A program made the translations under genes and the position numbers. DNA of 7,830 bases from positions 4,905 through 12,734 of the forward strand of contig CAZTWC010000087.1 in the NCBI GenBank assembly GCA_964617105.1, written 5' to 3'. The notes under the pieces are model-generated. The model searched no databases. It had not been told where the DNA came from and saw only the letters and a list, made by a program, of their open reading frames with translations. Within the stretch, counting starts at the first letter, position 1. Each line of letters opens with the position of its first letter. Shown piece by piece: positions 4,950 through 7,830 of this stretch. Origin of the DNA: CAZTWC01 sp964617105 [NCBI: uncultured Myxococcia bacterium]. GTDB lineage: Bacteria; CAZTWC01.

Positions 4950-6644
4950 ATGCCCCAAAAAATAGTTGGACTCGATATTGGCACCTATTCCATAAAAGTT
5001 GCGGTAATAGAGAGTACCTTTCGCAATTACGAATTCGTGGAATTTAATGAGAGATTAATCCCCCGCGACCCAGAGGTGGACTTTAAAGATCGGGTCTTTG
5101 AGACTTTACAGTCAATGATTGAAGAGGGTATTTTGCAGCATGACGTAATCGTCACTTCAATTCCAGGGGAAAAAATTACCAACAAACTGTTGGATATGCC
5201 CTTTAAAGACAATAAAAAAATTGACCAGATTCTGGGCTTTGAAGTAGAAAATCATCTTCCTATCTCCCAGGATCAAATAGTATACGACTACTATGTCACC
5301 CAGCAGAGAGATGATGGCTGCCAGGTGATGAGTATGGTGACCACTACGGAGTTCTTTGAAACTTTTTTAGACTTTCTGGAAAACCTAAAACTTGATCCCC
5401 GGATTATCACTTCTGATCCGGTTTCTTATTTGAGTCTTGACCACCTGACAGTTCCCAGTCAAGATGAAGCGGAAGTGATTTTTCCCTTTGGATGGACTCT
5501 GGCGGAAGAACCGGAAGATGAAGAGTTTGATGATGAGTTTGAGGGTGAAGAGGATGATGAGAAAGAGGAAGAGAAAAAAGAGGTTGAGAAGGAATCTTCA
5601 AAATGTATCATCGACTTTGGTTACTCCTCTACCAATATCTGCCTTATAGAGGGGGGGAAACTGGTCAAATCGAGAACCATAAAAGGGGGCGGGGAAACCA
5701 TAACTTCGGCAATAATGGAAAATTTGGGCGTGGATTACCAAATAGCGGAACGGGAAAAAATCAACTCTGCCAAAATTGTTTTGGGACAGGAGATATTCAG
5801 CCCAGAGGAGCAGAAACTTTCGGATACCATAGTTTCCAGTCTCTATCCCACTTTGCGTTTCATCAAGCAAACTGTCTATTTTTATCAAAAATATCATCAA
5901 AAAATAGACCGTATTTTTGTCTGCGGAGGAACTTCCCAGTTAAAAAATCTGGATCAACACCTGGCAAATCAACTGAATATTCCGGTGGAGCACCTCTCGC
6001 CTTTGAAAAAAGATCTGTTGAATTTCGGTCAATTATCATCGCCGCCGGCCATTTTGACCAAAGGGTTGGCTCTGGCTCTCAGTAGTCTGGGAGTGTTTAA
6101 AGGTGCCGGGATCAATTTCCGCAAAGGGGCCTATTCTTATAAAGGTGACTTTCAATCATTAAAAGATAAACTACCTAAAATAGTTGTGGGAGTATTGATT
6201 TTGATCCTGCTTTTGGGATTTAACGTATTTTCCCGCTTCCATGTAATTAACGACCGGCAAAACCGGATGGATACGGTGCTGGCCGATTTTACCAAGGAGA
6301 TGTTTGGACGAGCGGTTAAAGACTATACTGTCGCTTCCTCCATGGTAACCCAACAGAGCCTTCCCTCTGCCAGCCCCATTCCCCATATGAGTGCTCTGGA
6401 TATCCTCAATGAGATCTCCGCCCGCATCCCCAAGGATGTGACATTGGAGTTGCAGGAGTTGGAAGTTACCCTGAAAAAAATCAGGATCAAAGGAGAAACA
6501 GACTCTTTTGAGGCAGTAGATAAAATAGTTAACAGTTTAAAAGAGTATGAATGTTTCAGCGAAACAGAAAAAGGCCGGGTGAAAAAAACCTATGACGGAT
6601 CCAAAATAGAGTTCAACCTTAATGTACTTATTACTAGTTGTTGA
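4950..6644 (+). CDS. gspL: T2SS platform protein GspL, PilM-like ATPase domain fused to PilN-like periplasmic domain
   Basis: GspL links the cytoplasmic GspE ATPase to the membrane platform. The 564-residue product opens with an actin/PilM-type fold: KIVGLDIGTYSIKVAVIE (4-21) fits the phosphate-1 motif, IIDFGYSSTNICLIEGGKLV (220-239) the phosphate-2 motif, and DRIFVCGGTSQL (320-331) the adenosine motif. INFRKGAYSYKGD (388-400) precedes one membrane segment (about 410-427, KIVVGVLILILLLGFNVF). The periplasmic part ends in a ferredoxin-like pattern (about 480-562: LDILNEISARIPKDVTL, then IRIKGETDS) like that of PilN. The N-terminal half therefore resembles PilM and the C-terminal half PilN. A Glu/Asp/Lys-rich insert at about 186-218 sits just before the phosphate-2 motif. 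A run of seven G (5651-5657) lies in the coding region with the frame intact. It is followed by gspM after 25 nt. Confidence 0.95.
   Translation: MPQKIVGLDIGTYSIKVAVIESTFRNYEFVEFNERLIPRDPEVDFKDRVFETLQSMIEEGILQHDVIVTSIPGEKITNKLLDMPFKDNKKIDQILGFEVENHLPISQDQIVYDYYVTQQRDDGCQVMSMVTTTEFFETFLDFLENLKLDPRIITSDPVSYLSLDHLTVPSQDEAEVIFPFGWTLAEEPEDEEFDDEFEGEEDDEKEEEKKEVEKESSKCIIDFGYSSTNICLIEGGKLVKSRTIKGGGETITSAIMENLGVDYQIAEREKINSAKIVLGQEIFSPEEQKLSDTIVSSLYPTLRFIKQTVYFYQKYHQKIDRIFVCGGTSQLKNLDQHLANQLNIPVEHLSPLKKDLLNFGQLSSPPAILTKGLALALSSLGVFKGAGINFRKGAYSYKGDFQSLKDKLPKIVVGVLILILLLGFNVFSRFHVINDRQNRMDTVLADFTKEMFGRAVKDYTVASSMVTQQSLPSASPIPHMSALDILNEISARIPKDVTLELQELEVTLKKIRIKGETDSFEAVDKIVNSLKEYECFSETEKGRVKKTYDGSKIEFNLNVLITSC
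5505..5600 (+). repeat. Purine-rich tract encoding the acidic insert of GspL
   Basis: The plus strand is strongly purine-biased, with a pure purine run of 25 nt at 5559-5583. GATGATGAG occurs twice (5529-5537 and 5553-5561), 24 nt apart and in frame. The segment encodes the Asp/Glu/Lys-rich stretch at residues 186-218. The composition resembles the polypurine tract of gspH. Confidence 0.7.
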
Positions 6645-6669
6645 TATCAATCCGAAGAGGTAAATAATA

Positions 6670-7230
6670 ATGAATGGGATAAACAAACAACTCTCCTATC
6701 TTCTCAACTCTTTTTACAACCTGCCCCTGCAGGAAAAGGCGGTAGCGTTTTTTGGAATGCTGGCGGTTTTAGGAATGATAGTGGGAGGTGTGCTATGGAG
6801 CGTTGAAAGTCATATCGATAAAAAAGAGCGGCGCCTGGAAAACAGAAAAGCCAAACTCATGACAATTTTGGCCAAAAAGCAGGAGTTAGAAACCGCCCAA
6901 CGAAAAATGCAGTACCAGGAAGATATTTTAAAACGTAGCGGATCTGTACGGTTATTTCCCCTGCTGGAAGAATTGAGTAAAAAACTGGATGTAGAAATAG
7001 GGGATATGAACGAACGGCACGTTATCAGCCCGGCAGAAAATATTAAAGTGGTGGCGGTAGAGGTGCATTTGCGTAAAATAACCTTGGAAAAATTGACCCA
7101 ATTTCTCTTTCAGATCGAAAACACCGAGTATATTATCAAGGTGACAAATTTAAGAGTCAAACAAGATTTCACCACCAAGCAATATCTGGAAGTAACATTT
7201 ACTGTATCAACCTATAAGTTGGCTACCTAA
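6670..7230 (+). CDS. gspM: T2SS platform protein GspM (PilO-like)
   Basis: GspM is a bitopic inner-membrane protein that pairs with GspL in the platform and is the counterpart of PilO. The 186-residue product has a short cytoplasmic N-terminus with NLPLQEKAVAFFGML, the typical GspM lead-in. One membrane segment (about 25-45) and a charged coiled-coil-like helix (about 47-90) follow. A periplasmic ferredoxin-like region comes last (about 93-184; FPLLEELSKKLDVEI, VVAVEVHLRKITLEKLTQFL, YLEVTFTVSTYKL). The length is normal for the family. The ATG at 6670 is preceded by GAAGAGG (6654-6660) with a 9-nt spacer. GspM is poorly conserved, so position between gspL and gspN carries part of the assignment. 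Alone it could be called PilO, but no separate pilM or pilN gene is present here. Confidence 0.9.
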   Translation: MNGINKQLSYLLNSFYNLPLQEKAVAFFGMLAVLGMIVGGVLWSVESHIDKKERRLENRKAKLMTILAKKQELETAQRKMQYQEDILKRSGSVRLFPLLEELSKKLDVEIGDMNERHVISPAENIKVVAVEVHLRKITLEKLTQFLFQIENTEYIIKVTNLRVKQDFTTKQYLEVTFTVSTYKLAT

Positions 7231-7236
7231 AGAGGA
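7231..7236 (+). promoter_or_regulatory. Ribosome binding site of gspN
   Basis: AGAGGA immediately follows the gspM stop and lies 4 nt before the ATG at 7241. It supports that start for the gene that runs off the right edge. Confidence 0.7.
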
Positions 7237-7240
7237 ATCT

Positions 7241-7830
7241 ATGCGAAGCAAAGTTGTTAAAATACTAGGATATTTTTTCTTTTTCCTGATGGCCTTTATC
7301 TTTTTTCTCTACTATACCTTTCCCTTTTACCTGCTCAAAGATCAGATCCGCAGTAATCTATATGAAAATTTCCACATAAACGTGGAAACCGGGTCTATTG
7401 AACCAAGTATGTTGACTGGATTGGTTTTTAAAAATGTTAAGGTTATTCCGCCGTCACAGAGCGATGCCAGCCAGTTTACCATTGATGAGTTGAGAGTAAG
7501 AATCTCTTTACTCTCCATGTTTAAAAAGAAGATCAATGTCAAATTTTTCTCCAAATTATTCGGAGGTAAAATTGAAGGGGTCTTTTCATCTCAACAAAAA
7601 CAAAACTCTCTCCAAACCAAAATTGAGGGGATTAATTTACGCCAAATAACCCCCATCAATCAAATGTTTGGAATACAAACAGCCGGTGATATTAACGGAA
7701 AAATCGCTCTGGATTTCCACACCAAAGACCTTACCAAAATGAGTGGGAAAATCCTTCTCGCCTTAAAAAGTGGAAGATTTACCATACTGGGTAAAAGAGC
7801 CATCAATATTCCCACCGTCCAAATAGGAGA
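7241..7830 (+). CDS. gspN: Type II secretion accessory protein GspN, 3' end outside window
   Basis: Reading from the ATG at 7241, the frame stays open to the end of the window (196 codons plus two bases). The product begins MRSKVVKILGYFFFFLMAF, a basic N-terminus followed by a hydrophobic segment to about residue 31 that is a membrane anchor or uncleaved signal. The rest would be periplasmic and looks beta-rich: VETGSIEPSMLTGLVFKNVK (48-67), IDELRVRISLLSMF (81-94), FGGKIEGVF (107-115), GDINGKIALDF (149-159) and SGKILLALKSGRFTI (168-182). This 'G-I-x-x-S-x-x-x-G-L-x-F-K-N-V-x-V' pattern and the position after gspM match the GspN family known from Leptospira and deltaproteobacterial-type T2SS clusters, which has AsmA-like repeats. 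Its exact role is not established. The start is supported by AGAGGA 4 nt upstream, 10 nt after gspM. Confidence 0.85.
   Translation, partial: MRSKVVKILGYFFFFLMAFIFFLYYTFPFYLLKDQIRSNLYENFHINVETGSIEPSMLTGLVFKNVKVIPPSQSDASQFTIDELRVRISLLSMFKKKINVKFFSKLFGGKIEGVFSSQQKQNSLQTKIEGINLRQITPINQMFGIQTAGDINGKIALDFHTKDLTKMSGKILLALKSGRFTILGKRAINIPTVQIG

Noticed and set aside
5651-5657. G7 homopolymer in gspL as a phase-variation switch
   Set aside because: Seven G is short for phase variation, the frame is intact, and nothing else suggests on-off switching of this housekeeping-type platform gene.
5603-6085. 160-codon open frame on the plus strand inside gspL
   Set aside because: It lies wholly within gspL in another frame. 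Its translation is low-information (many Gly, Asn, Arg, Phe), shows no family motif and lacks a good ribosome binding site, while gspL has clear motifs across the same bases.
6641-6650. TTGATATCAA palindrome over the gspL stop codon
   Set aside because: It is a 10-bp perfect palindrome, but short and AT-rich. It has FNR-like half-sites without the needed 4-nt spacer, and a chance origin is likely.
1-7830. Type IV pilus operon instead of T2SS
   Set aside because: Separate pilM, pilN, pilO and pilP genes are absent. GspG with its DPW and GADG signatures, the GspH-I-J-K pseudopilin set and GspN are T2SS markers.

Overview
The window is one uninterrupted, plus-strand run of nine type II secretion system (T2SS, general secretory pathway) genes in the order gspF-G-H-I-J-K-L-M-N. 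The first (gspF) is cut by the left edge and the last (gspN) by the right edge. The DNA looks moderately AT-rich. The encoded machine spans the two membranes of a Gram-negative-type envelope. The gene order, a GspL that still looks like a PilM/PilN fusion, the charged inserts in GspH and GspI, and a terminal GspN of the kind found in Leptospira and deltaproteobacterial-grade lineages (Myxococcota, Bdellovibrionota, SAR324 and similar) point to such a bacterium rather than a gammaproteobacterium. The species cannot be named from this sequence.

Layout. 1-1088: gspF, the polytopic platform protein. 1089-1147: a 59-nt gap with a small hairpin, then a strong ribosome binding site. 1148-3662: four pseudopilins, gspG (major) and gspH, gspI, gspJ (minor), with gaps of 0 to 9 nt. 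3663-3706: a short AT-rich gap. 3707-4945: gspK, the large tip pseudopilin. 4950-6644: gspL, a cytoplasmic actin-like domain joined to a membrane anchor and a periplasmic domain. 6670-7230: gspM, PilO-like. 7241-7830: gspN, 5' part only. There is no gene-free stretch above 60 nt. I see no terminator, convincing promoter, tRNA, CRISPR, mobile element or opposite-strand gene, so the block is probably one transcript that starts upstream, where gspC, gspD and gspE would be expected, and continues past the right edge.

How the genes work together. GspF, GspL and GspM form the inner-membrane assembly platform that couples a GspE ATPase (not in the window) to pseudopilus growth. GspG polymerises into the pseudopilus shaft. 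GspH, GspI, GspJ and GspK form the tip that primes assembly and contacts substrate. All five pseudopilins carry a recognisable class III (prepilin) leader and would need a GspO/PilD peptidase encoded elsewhere. GspN is an accessory envelope protein of uncertain role.

I found no new system. The window is a recognisable T2SS operon. The points worth a second look are the retained nucleotide-binding signatures in GspL, the charged low-complexity inserts in GspH, GspI and GspL, a shared GFxDFD motif in GspI and GspK, the hairpin before gspG, and an 8-bp palindrome inside gspJ.
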